A stretch of 13,937 nt of DNA, taken from contig DAOVGU010000038.1 in assembly GCA_030672255.1 (NCBI GenBank), positions 1 through 13,937 on the forward strand, in the 5' to 3' direction. A model generated the notes under the pieces. It did no database searches. It was not told the DNA's origin and was given only the letters and a program-made list of their open reading frames with translations. Made by a program: the position numbers and the translations under genes. Every line of letters begins with the position of its first letter. The stretch's first letter is position 1. This DNA comes from a bacterium (GTDB lineage Bacteria; Ratteibacteria; UBA8468). Below are positions 6,037 to 11,737 of this stretch, piece after piece.

Positions 6037-6202
6037 TTGGGAATATCTTTTATTTACGACAAAGAATCTAAAAGTATTTGTAGATAAGATGAAAAAATTT
6101 CCTCTTGAAATAATCCTGGAATTCTTCGGTACTGTATTCCTATTTGCCATAATTTTTGAAAAGATCTTGTTAGTTTTCAAGAGAAGGATGGAGAAATCAT
6201 AA
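6017..6202 (+). CDS. Possible small single-pass membrane protein
   Basis: GTG 6017, overlapping the preceding gene by 20 nt, or ATG 6089 opens a frame of 61 or 37 codons. The only notable feature is one hydrophobic segment (EFFGTVFLFAIIFEKILLVF) followed by a basic tail (KRRMEKS), as in small inner-membrane proteins. Neither start has a convincing ribosome site. The frame's 3' end runs over the beginning of an AbrB-type relic. It may be a real micro-protein or chance reading of an AT-rich stretch. Confidence 0.28.
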   Translation: MKNRIFNWEYLLFTTKNLKVFVDKMKKFPLEIILEFFGTVFLFAIIFEKILLVFKRRMEKS

Positions 6203-6354
6203 TGAATTCTGTACGTGTTGTCAGGAAAAATCAAGTCTACTTCTGGAGTAAAAGATGGCAAGAGCCAATTAAAAGGTCTGAAGAAGAGATAAAAAAAGGG
6301 AACTATGAAATTTACCGAAGCGGGAAGGAACTAAAAAAGGATGTTGAGAAGTGA
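6160..6354 (+). pseudogene. 3' remnant of an AbrB/MazE-type antitoxin gene
   Basis: From 6160 (just after TGA 6157-6159) to TGA 6352-6354 one frame gives 64 residues resembling the end of AbrB/SpoVT-type antitoxins: DLVSFQEKDGEIIM, then the recurrent tail YFWSKRWQEP with an acidic EEEIKKGNYE helix and KELKKDVEK. The normal N-terminal swapped-hairpin DNA-binding motif is absent, so the gene has lost its 5' part. ATG 6202 could still start a 50-residue tail-only protein, but it has only a weak GGAGAA-like ribosome site. No PIN or MazF toxin follows. The relation is from memory of the family's tail pattern and is moderately sure. Confidence 0.5.
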
Positions 6355-6446
6355 TTAAGGAAAAACTCTATTGGACTATTGGAGGCGTATAGACAAGAGG
6401 CAGATAAAGGATTCCTTGTGGAAATGATGTTAAAAAGGAGAGAAAA

Positions 6447-6656
6447 ATGGGAAAAGTAGAGATGGTATCTATTCCTAAAACAACTCTGGAGAGTGCGGAA
6501 ACACTGGAGGATTTAGAGGACTGGCTGTTATCCAGAAATCCAGAATTTATCAAAGAATTGCGTCGTATCAGGAGAGAGGAAGATTCAGAAGGCAAGGGAA
6601 TAAGCGTAGAGAACCTGGCTAAAAAATGGCATATAAAACGAGGAGAGAAAAAATGA
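6447..6656 (+). CDS. Small charged protein, possibly antitoxin-like
   Basis: ATG 6447 has a good AAAGGAGAG ribosome site 5-6 nt upstream and the frame ends at TGA 6654-6656, overlapping the DUF47 gene start (ATGA). The 69-residue product is strongly charged and helical, with the core ETLEDLEDWLLSRNPEFIKEL (about residues 19-39) and a basic end. This looks like the small acidic/basic helical proteins often found as antitoxins beside RelE or PIN toxins, but I cannot match it to a named family. No toxin gene adjoins it. In the 92 bp before it, a short frame continuing after the AbrB relic (LLEAYRQEADKGFLVEMM) is unrecognised. Confidence 0.5.
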   Translation: MGKVEMVSIPKTTLESAETLEDLEDWLLSRNPEFIKELRRIRREEDSEGKGISVENLAKKWHIKRGEKK

Positions 6657-7288
6657 GGAAACAGGAAGAAGAAAGTGTTAATTTGGCAAGGGAGCATTTG
6701 GGAAAGACCGAACTCTGTTTGAATGAAATGGCAAGGACTTTTGAGGCATATCTGGATGGTGAGAAAGAGGAGGCAAGAAATTTTAGCTTGCAGGTTGACA
6801 AAGCGGAATCGGAGGCAGATACTCTTCGTCGGGAAATTACCAAGAGGCTATTTAAGGGCGCTTTCCTGCCTTTATTGCGGGAAGGTTTTTTAAACTTTGT
6901 TGAGGCTATCGATAAGATTGCTGATGAGGCAGAATCCTGTTGTGACCTGATTATGTTGGAAAATCCGGATATTCCCGGTGACTTAAAACCATCCTTCAAA
7001 GAGATTGTTAGTGATTCTATCTCCTGCTTTCAGCCTTTAAAGGAAGGATTTACCCATCTCTTTAAGGACTTTTCCCTCACTTTAGAGCAGGTGCAGAAGG
7101 TAAATGTGAAGGAGGCGGAGGTTGACCAGAAAGAGGAGGAGTTAACGAGAAGAATCTTTTCCAGTGATTTTGAATTAGCACGAAAGATATTGCTTCGGCA
7201 GTTGGTAGTCAAGATATGCGATATTTCCGATAGAGCTGAGGATGCCTCGGATAGACTGGAAGTTTTAGCAATCAAGGGGAGAATTTAA
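6653..7288 (+). CDS. PhoU-like DUF47 protein (Pit accessory protein)
   Basis: This cytoplasmic helical-bundle protein belongs to the DUF47/PhoU-related family that is regularly encoded beside PiT phosphate transporters and thought to modulate them. The 211-residue length fits. Seen are long amphipathic helices with repeated acidic metal-binding-like stretches: DKAESEADTLRREITKRLF (about residues 43-61), FVEAIDKIADEAESCCDL (81-98) and, near the end, ICDISDRAEDASDRLEVLAI. I prefer ATG 6653: it has AGGAGAG 6 nt upstream and overlaps the preceding stop (ATGA). An in-frame ATG at 6626 would add nine residues without a ribosome site. The transporter follows after 3 nt. Confidence 0.85.
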   Translation: MRKQEEESVNLAREHLGKTELCLNEMARTFEAYLDGEKEEARNFSLQVDKAESEADTLRREITKRLFKGAFLPLLREGFLNFVEAIDKIADEAESCCDLIMLENPDIPGDLKPSFKEIVSDSISCFQPLKEGFTHLFKDFSLTLEQVQKVNVKEAEVDQKEEELTRRIFSSDFELARKILLRQLVVKICDISDRAEDASDRLEVLAIKGRI

Positions 7289-7291
7289 GAG

Positions 7292-8218
7292 ATGTTTAAT
7301 GCTCTTCCGGGAGTTTATCTTGGCTGGGGATTGGGGAGTAATGATGCGGCCAACATTTTTGGTCCTCCGGTTACTTCAGGACTTATTAACTATCGGCGGG
7401 CTGTTACTCTTGCGGCAATTTTTATTCTTTTAGGGGCTTTGTTAGAGGGGAGAAAATGTTTTGCTACGGTTGGAGGAGTGACTATTTTGAATTTGAGAAG
7501 CGCTTTTATAGCGACCCTTGCCGCCGGCATTATTGTTCACCTGATGAGCTGGTTAGGCTTTCCTGTTTCTACCTCCCAGGCGATAATCGGCTCCATCATT
7601 GGTATCGGATTCTCAAACCATATCGGTGTCTCTCTCCATAAATTGACCAAAATTATCCTCTGCTGGTTGTTCACTCCTTTAGGAGCAGCGGCTATTTCCT
7701 ATCTTCTTTTTATCTTTTTTCGTTATTTTTATCAGAGGAAAGTGGAAAATATTCAACTCTTTAATTCTGTGGCGAAAATTTCCTGTCTTCTTATTGGTTG
7801 TTATGCCGCCTATAATTTAGGAGCGAATAATGTTGCCAATACCACCGGGACCTTTGTTGCCGCCGGCGTTCTCTCACCATTTTTAGCGACATTCATCGGA
7901 GGAACAAGTATTTCCTTAGGCATTCTTACCTATAGTAAGAACGTCATCTTTACCGTGGGAAAGAAGATTGCTCCCCTGGACCCATTTTCCGGACTAATCG
8001 CTCTTTTATCAACCGCAGTTACGCTTCATCTTTTCACCCAATTGGGCGTTCCGGTCTCTTCTTCTCAGGCAATTGTGGGAGCGGTAGCGGGTGTGGGTTT
8101 GGCCCGGGGGGCAAGAACGGTAAATAAAATAACCCTTTTTCTGATTTTTGTTAGTTGGATTTTGACTTTACTTCTTGCTCTTGGATTAGCCTACGCTCTT
8201 GGTTTTCTGTTTAAATGA
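7292..8218 (+). CDS. pit: PiT-family inorganic phosphate transporter
   Basis: This inner-membrane carrier imports phosphate (as free or metal-bound phosphate, with H+ or Na+). The 308-residue protein is almost entirely hydrophobic, with roughly eight to ten membrane spans. It contains both copies of the family signature. Half one has GLGSNDAANIFGPPVTSG (about residues 12-29) and GFPVSTSQAIIGSIIGIG (about 90-107). Half two has YNLGANNVANTTGTFVAAG (about 173-191) and GVPVSSSQAIVGAVAGVG (about 251-268), confirming the inverted-repeat architecture. Short for the family, it lacks the long cytoplasmic loop of E. coli PitA. ATG 7292 lies 3 nt after the DUF47 stop. Sulphate carriers of this family are possible, but the DUF47 neighbour favours phosphate. 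Confidence 0.92.
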   Translation: MFNALPGVYLGWGLGSNDAANIFGPPVTSGLINYRRAVTLAAIFILLGALLEGRKCFATVGGVTILNLRSAFIATLAAGIIVHLMSWLGFPVSTSQAIIGSIIGIGFSNHIGVSLHKLTKIILCWLFTPLGAAAISYLLFIFFRYFYQRKVENIQLFNSVAKISCLLIGCYAAYNLGANNVANTTGTFVAAGVLSPFLATFIGGTSISLGILTYSKNVIFTVGKKIAPLDPFSGLIALLSTAVTLHLFTQLGVPVSSSQAIVGAVAGVGLARGARTVNKITLFLIFVSWILTLLLALGLAYALGFLFK

Positions 8219-8224
8219 TAAAAA

Positions 8225-8287
8225 GGGGTCAGGTCTCAACATTTGACAACTCATCATACATTTTGTCAAATGTTGAGACCTGACCCC
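8225..8287. repeat. Perfect 25-bp inverted repeat (REP/MITE-like palindrome)
   Basis: Bases 8225-8249 (beginning GGGGTCAGGTCTCAAC, ending TTTGACAA) are the exact reverse complement of 8263-8287, with a 13-base loop. The element fills the gap between the pit stop (8216-8218) and the padR start (8295), on which it closely abuts. There is no T-run, so it is not a classic terminator, but the transcript would fold into a very stable hairpin. GGGGTCAGGTCT-type ends resemble palindromes that I associate with RAYT/Y1 transposases; no such gene is in the window. Confidence 0.85.
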
Positions 8288-8294
8288 CCTACTG

Positions 8295-8828
8295 ATGATA
8301 AGACAGGATTTAATCATTTTGGGGCTTTTAAAGGATGGTCCCAAGCATGGCTATGAGATTAAGAAGAATATCGCCGAAGTAATGTCTCTCTATACCCCGG
8401 TGGTTACCACTTCCATTTATTATCCCCTTAAAAATTTAGAAAAAAAGAAACTCATCACCAAGAAGAGAACTAAAATTGGGAGAAGACCGGAAAAATATGT
8501 CTATTCTCTGACGGAGAAGGGGAAGGAGGAATTTGATAAGTTGCTTAACAAAAACTTTCTGATCATCCAGCGACCTTACCTTAATCTTGACCTTTCCCTC
8601 TATTTTTTGCCTTCGATAGACCCGGCAATTGCCAGGAGAAGACTTGAAAATAGATTGAGTAACTTGAAAAAGATAAGAATTTGGACGAAGAATTTGAAAA
8701 CATCATTAGAGGAAAAGAGTTCTCCTTATCATCTTGTTGCTATTGCCGAGCATAGTTTGAATACTGTTAATGCCGAGATTAGATTTACTTCAAAATTGAT
8801 TATTACGATTAACAAAAAAACTTTATAA
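8295..8828 (+). CDS. PadR-family transcriptional regulator
   Basis: This is a probable repressor with a winged-helix DNA-binding domain in residues 1 to about 85. Visible are LGLLKDGPKHGYEIKK (9-24), the recognition region TTSIYYPLKNLEKKKLI (about 39-55) and the wing GRRPEKYVYSLTEKGKEEF (63-81). A C-terminal helical dimerisation domain follows (about 95-175), giving a subfamily 1-like length of 177 residues. The ligand and targets are unknown; PadR proteins often control adjacent transporters or stress genes. ATG 8295 lies 7 nt after a 25-bp inverted repeat and has no visible ribosome site. A stop codon 19-21 nt upstream in frame prevents extension, so initiation here is unusual. Confidence 0.87.
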   Translation: MIRQDLIILGLLKDGPKHGYEIKKNIAEVMSLYTPVVTTSIYYPLKNLEKKKLITKKRTKIGRRPEKYVYSLTEKGKEEFDKLLNKNFLIIQRPYLNLDLSLYFLPSIDPAIARRRLENRLSNLKKIRIWTKNLKTSLEEKSSPYHLVAIAEHSLNTVNAEIRFTSKLIITINKKTL

Positions 8829-8846
8829 TTGTCACCCTCCCTCTTA

Positions 8847-8868
8847 CCCCTCCCCTTGAGGGGAGGGG
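8847..8868. repeat. C-rich/G-rich palindrome
   Basis: CCCCTCCCCT (8847-8856) and AGGGGAGGGG (8859-8868) are perfectly complementary with a 2-base loop. The symmetry continues imperfectly outwards, roughly 8834-8885 (CCCTCCCTCTTA against AATAGAGGAGGGGG). It lies in the 68 bp between padR and the thioesterase gene. It could act as a hairpin terminator or mRNA stabiliser for padR. Similar CCCTC...GAGGG spacer repeats are common in bacterial genomes. Confidence 0.65.
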
Positions 8869-8896
8869 AGAATAGAGGAGGGGGTTGAGAAAATAA

Positions 8897-9325
8897 ATGC
8901 CAATAAATCATATTGATTATTGTTTTGTCTGTGGCAAGAATAATCCGCTTGGTTTACATGCTATTGTTAAAAGAGATAAGGATAAGATAATCGGAGAATT
9001 TATACCTAAAAAGGAACATGAGGGGCCTAAAGGGATACTTCATGGGGGAGTTATCTCGGCTTTGCTTGACGAGGTGATGGTTCATCTTGCCCACACGGTA
9101 ATTAGCCCGGGGCAAGATACCCCAACCGCTTCTTTGAGCATTCGCTTTTACAAACCGGTTCCCACCGGCAAAAAGATAATTCTGGAAGCAACGACCACCG
9201 GGGAACGTTCTAAATTAATTTTGGCCCAGGCTTCGGTTAAGTTTGAAGATGGCACGCCTGTCGCCAGAGCCGAAGGAAAATTCATCATTATTAACACGGA
9301 ACTGAAGAACTTCAAAAAGAAGTAG
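8897..9325 (+). CDS. Hotdog-fold acyl-CoA thioesterase (PaaI/4HBT superfamily)
   Basis: This probably hydrolyses an acyl-CoA or related thioester in the cytoplasm; the substrate cannot be told. The 142-residue protein opens with the CFVCGKNNPLGL signature (residues 9-20) seen in one PaaI-like subgroup. It then has the hotdog catalytic helix GILHGGVISALLDEV (46-60, with HGG 49-51 and the acidic Asp58/Glu59), a TASLSIRFYKPVPTGKKI strand pair and the final ARAEGKFIII strand. Cys9 and Cys12 form a CxxC pair whose role is unknown. The best ribosome site, GGAGG at 8878-8882, is 14 nt from ATG 8897 and belongs to the flank of the palindrome before it. It may be co-transcribed with padR. Confidence 0.85.
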   Translation: MPINHIDYCFVCGKNNPLGLHAIVKRDKDKIIGEFIPKKEHEGPKGILHGGVISALLDEVMVHLAHTVISPGQDTPTASLSIRFYKPVPTGKKIILEATTTGERSKLILAQASVKFEDGTPVARAEGKFIIINTELKNFKKK

Positions 9326-9345
9326 TTGCCGAATCATTCCCTTGT

Positions 9346-9405
9346 TGTCATTCCCGCAGTCAGTTAGCGGGAATCTAATAGATTCCTGTTTTCACAGGAA
9401 TGACA
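9346..9405. repeat. REP-like dimer (head-to-head units a and b)
   Basis: Two units of the same asymmetric palindrome lie back to back. Unit a (+) runs from TGTCATTCCCGC to GCGGGAATCTAAT (9346-9379). Unit b (-) runs from TAGATTCCTGT to ACAGGAATGACA (9379-9405), with stem ATTCCTGT/ACAGGAAT and a 4-base loop. The outer ends TTGTCATTCC (9345-9354) and GGAATGACAA (9397-9406) are complementary. The element is therefore two hairpins inside a closing stem, like a REP/BIME element. It follows the thioesterase gene by 20 bp and may end or stabilise that transcript. Confidence 0.75.
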
Positions 9406-9442
9406 ATATTAAGAGTAAGTGCAGAAATGACCCTTTGGGGTT

Positions 9443-9471
9443 TTGACTTTTTATTTTTTGTATGTTATAGT
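9443..9471 (+). promoter_or_regulatory. Promoter-like sequence far upstream of tpsB
   Basis: TTGACT (9443-9448), exactly 17 bases and TATAGT (9466-9471) match sigma70 consensus well. It lies about 320 bp before tpsB with two hairpin-forming repeats between, so its use for tpsB is uncertain. The surrounding T-rich DNA raises the chance of a fortuitous match. Confidence 0.4.
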
Positions 9472-9541
9472 AAAATTTAAATAATAAAATTTTGCTGTAA
9501 TTAAATACCTTTTTTAGCGGACCCCTAATTTAATCAGGGGT

Positions 9542-9599
9542 GGATTCCCGTTTATCCCTGCTTACAACCTGCAGGGGCAGGCTGACTACGGGAATGACA
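9542..9599. repeat. REP-like single unit (unit c)
   Basis: This is one minus-orientation unit of the same family as 9346-9405: it runs from GGATTCCCGT to ACGGGAATGACA, with stem ATTCCCGT (9544-9551) / ACGGGAAT (9588-9595). An inner stem CCCTGC (9556-9561) / GCAGGG (9571-9576) lies inside. The long inner part distinguishes it from the shorter units nearby. Confidence 0.7.
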
Positions 9600-9662
9600 G
9601 CAAGGGTAGGACGTGGTTCACTTGAATATTTACGCGGAATTTAACAAAGCTCTGACCTTTAT

Positions 9663-9691
9663 TTGACAGAGTTGGTGATTGGTGATATGCT
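9663..9691 (+). promoter_or_regulatory. Sigma70-like promoter upstream of tpsB
   Basis: TTGACA (9663-9668), 17 bases and TATGCT (9686-9691) form a good consensus pair about 100 bp before the chosen tpsB start. Direct repeats GTTGGTGATT / GGTGATAT lie in the spacer. This is the best placed classical candidate for tpsB transcription. Confidence 0.55.
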
Positions 9692-9730
9692 ATCATTTCT
9701 TAAAATTGCAAAACAAAATATAGAAGATAC

Positions 9731-9758
9731 TTGACAAGAAATTAGAAAAATGTAGAAT
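9731..9758 (+). promoter_or_regulatory. Second proximal promoter candidate of tpsB
   Basis: TTGACA (9731-9736), 16 bases and TAGAAT (9753-9758), the latter directly preceded by TG, would start RNA at about 9765. That lies after an in-frame ATG at 9757 but before the preferred start at 9790, so the pair, if used, supports the downstream start. Confidence 0.45.
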
Positions 9759-9789
9759 GAAGGGAATGAGAAAATCACTGGAGGTTGAA

Positions 9790-11592
9790 ATGAGAAAAAT
9801 TTATTGGGGAGGTATATATACCAGTTTCTTTATCGCATCTGTTATTCTAAGCAATGTTGTGGTAAACGCGGAGAATGTTCCATCATCTGGGAATCCAGAT
9901 ATCAACGCTGTGATAGAAAGATTAAATACACTTCAACAGAGAGTTGATAGTCTTGAGAAGAAGGTTATCAAGCAGGATAACGTAATTAAAAGGCAGAGGA
10001 AAGTCCTGGAAAAGGCAGCGGAGGTAATTCCCGGACTCAAAGCGATGTTGCTTCCTCCCGAACCAAAATTCCTTGTAGAAGAAATCACGCTAAGTGGGGC
10101 AACTTTATTTGCGGCAGAAGATTTCGAACCAATTCTGAAAAAGTATCGGGGTAAAAAACTGGGGATGAGGGACTTAAAAAAGGTTGCCGATGAGCTCACC
10201 ACTTTTTATCGGAGTAAAGGTTATGTTACGAGTTTAGCCTATGCCCCTACGCAGGAAATATCCGATAACACTGTAGAATTTAAGATTGTTGAAGGTCGAG
10301 TAGGAGAGATAAATATTGAGGAAGGAGAATATTGTAGTAAGGAAACAGTTAAAGGTAAGTTCCTGGTTAAAAAAGGAGAAATCTTAAACTATAAAAAATT
10401 AGAGAAGAGTGTTAATCGGATTAATAAACAACCGGGTAGAACTATGAAAGTGGTATTATTGCCGGGAGAGGAGCCAGGAACTTCCAGCATTCTCTTGAAA
10501 CAGGAAAAAGAACAGAAACCCTGGCATTTTTCTCTAGAGTATGACAATCGCGGAACAGAATATACCGGCGAAAACCGCTTTGGCGTTGGATTTGCCCACA
10601 ATAATTTCTCCAAGCACGATGACATTTTATCCGCTAAATTCAAGATGGGCGAGGACTCTGATGTTTATTCTGCCAGTTTGGATTATAATTTCCCTATTTC
10701 CAGCTATGACACTCGCCTGGGCTTTTATGGCGCTCATTGTCATGCCGATGTCGGTGGCCAATTTAAAATTCTCAGTCCAGAGGGCAAAGCAACTGCATTC
10801 GGAATTTATTTGGCTCATCCCTTGTTTGATAGGGATTTCTCATCTCCAGCAGCATTGAATCTTGGTAGTAATCTCACCTTAGGATTGGATGCGGTGAGCG
10901 TCTACAATCAAATATTGGGTGAGGAAACCAGTCACGATGAATTACGTATCGTAAAAGCAGGGATCGGTTTTAATGAGAAAGATAGTTTAGGCCGAACCTT
11001 TATATCCAATGAGGTGCGCGTGGGTTTGCCTAACTGTCTTGGCTCAATGGATGAAGATGATGTGAACGCAAGCAGGTTGGATGCTGGCGGTAAGTTTGTG
11101 AAATATGTAGGTTCATTAACCAGAGTCAATCGCTTGCCTTTTTCGTGCCTTTTAGTTACTTCGGCAAAGGGTCAAATTGCTGATAATCCTTTAGTTAATT
11201 CTGAGCAATTCAGTCTTGGTGGCGCAGACAGCATCAGAGGATTCCCGGAGAATGAGTATCTTGCTGATTATGGTTGGGCCTCTACCTTTGAGTTAAGGAC
11301 ACCAGCATTTGTCTTTCCCAAGGAATTCAAACTTCCTCGCAGTAAAGAAAATGCTTCTTTGAGAGATGCAATGCAGTTTGTCTATTTTGTAGATTTCGGG
11401 GAAGGTTTTCTTAAGAATCCAGCTGTGGGTGAAGAGAAAAATAAGTTCTTGGTCGGTGCTGGTTTAGGATTAAGATTTGAGTTTTATAAACATTTTCGTG
11501 GTAGAGTAGATTGGGGTTTTCCCGTAGGTTCAGAAGATGCGAGTGATGGCTCTGAAAATAGAGTTCATATAGGAATAGAGGCTGAATTTTAA
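9790..11592 (+). CDS. TpsB outer-membrane transporter (ShlB/FhaC/HecB family)
   Basis: This is the beta-barrel pore of a two-partner secretion system, carrying the exoprotein encoded next to it across the outer membrane. I choose ATG 9790 (600 residues): GGAGG (9780-9784) lies 5 nt upstream and it starts exactly at a signal peptide (MRKIYW, hydrophobic core, cut after VNA, residue 27). An in-frame ATG at 9757 would add 11 residues. Next come a predicted coiled coil (about 39-77, NTLQQRVDSLEKKV), a first POTRA domain (about 93-170), a second (about 171-245), and the 16-strand-type barrel. The conserved loop-6 motif LGGADSIRGF lies at 476-485 with Arg483, and the protein ends in phenylalanine, as outer-membrane barrels do. 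A coiled coil before the POTRAs is unusual compared with FhaC. Confidence 0.9.
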   Translation: MRKIYWGGIYTSFFIASVILSNVVVNAENVPSSGNPDINAVIERLNTLQQRVDSLEKKVIKQDNVIKRQRKVLEKAAEVIPGLKAMLLPPEPKFLVEEITLSGATLFAAEDFEPILKKYRGKKLGMRDLKKVADELTTFYRSKGYVTSLAYAPTQEISDNTVEFKIVEGRVGEINIEEGEYCSKETVKGKFLVKKGEILNYKKLEKSVNRINKQPGRTMKVVLLPGEEPGTSSILLKQEKEQKPWHFSLEYDNRGTEYTGENRFGVGFAHNNFSKHDDILSAKFKMGEDSDVYSASLDYNFPISSYDTRLGFYGAHCHADVGGQFKILSPEGKATAFGIYLAHPLFDRDFSSPAALNLGSNLTLGLDAVSVYNQILGEETSHDELRIVKAGIGFNEKDSLGRTFISNEVRVGLPNCLGSMDEDDVNASRLDAGGKFVKYVGSLTRVNRLPFSCLLVTSAKGQIADNPLVNSEQFSLGGADSIRGFPENEYLADYGWASTFELRTPAFVFPKEFKLPRSKENASLRDAMQFVYFVDFGEGFLKNPAVGEEKNKFLVGAGLGLRFEFYKHFRGRVDWGFPVGSEDASDGSENRVHIGIEAEF

Positions 11593-11604
11593 ATGAAATA
11601 ATAA

Positions 11605-11675
11605 ATTAGATTCCCGATTACTAACTTCGGGAATGACAAGCTCCTCTGTCATTCCTGTGAAAACAGGAATCTAAT
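11605..11675. repeat. REP-like dimer (units d and e) between tpsB and tpsA
   Basis: Unit d (-) runs from ATTAGATTCCCGA to TCGGGAATGACA (11605-11638). Unit e (+) runs from TGTCATTCCTGT to ACAGGAATCTAAT (11647-11675), with stem ATTCCTGT/ACAGGAAT around a GAAA loop. The ends ATTAGATTCC (11605-11614) and GGAATCTAAT (11666-11675) pair. The unit order is the reverse of the dimer at 9346-9405 (the TGTCATT ends face each other here). Lying 13 bp after tpsB, it could reduce read-through into tpsA or protect the tpsB mRNA. Confidence 0.78.
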
Positions 11676-11737
11676 GTTTCGAGCAAAACTTTGAATTTCC
11701 ATACAATAAATTAAATGAATAAACAAAAAGGAGAGAA

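Larger units (their letters stand above)
9326..9789. other. 464-bp intergenic regulatory stretch upstream of tpsB
   Basis: No convincing gene lies here on either strand. The stretch holds a REP-like dimer (9346-9405), a promoter-like pair (9443-9471), a small hairpin ACCCCT/AGGGGT (9521-9526 / 9536-9541), a single REP-like unit (9542-9599) and two further promoter-like pairs (9663-9691 and 9731-9758) before tpsB. Confidence 0.7.

Noticed and set aside
6619..6999. Minus-strand open frame of 126 codons
   Set aside because: It is fully antisense to the DUF47 gene, whose family match and operon position are clear.
8263..8290. Rho-independent terminator after pit
   Set aside because: The hairpin is strong but followed by C and mixed bases, not a T-run; it is better described as a REP-like palindrome.
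9346..9599. CRISPR array from regularly recurring GGAATGACA-type sequences
   Set aside because: Copies are few, alternate in orientation, form palindromes and are unevenly spaced; there are no unique spacers of constant length and no cas genes.
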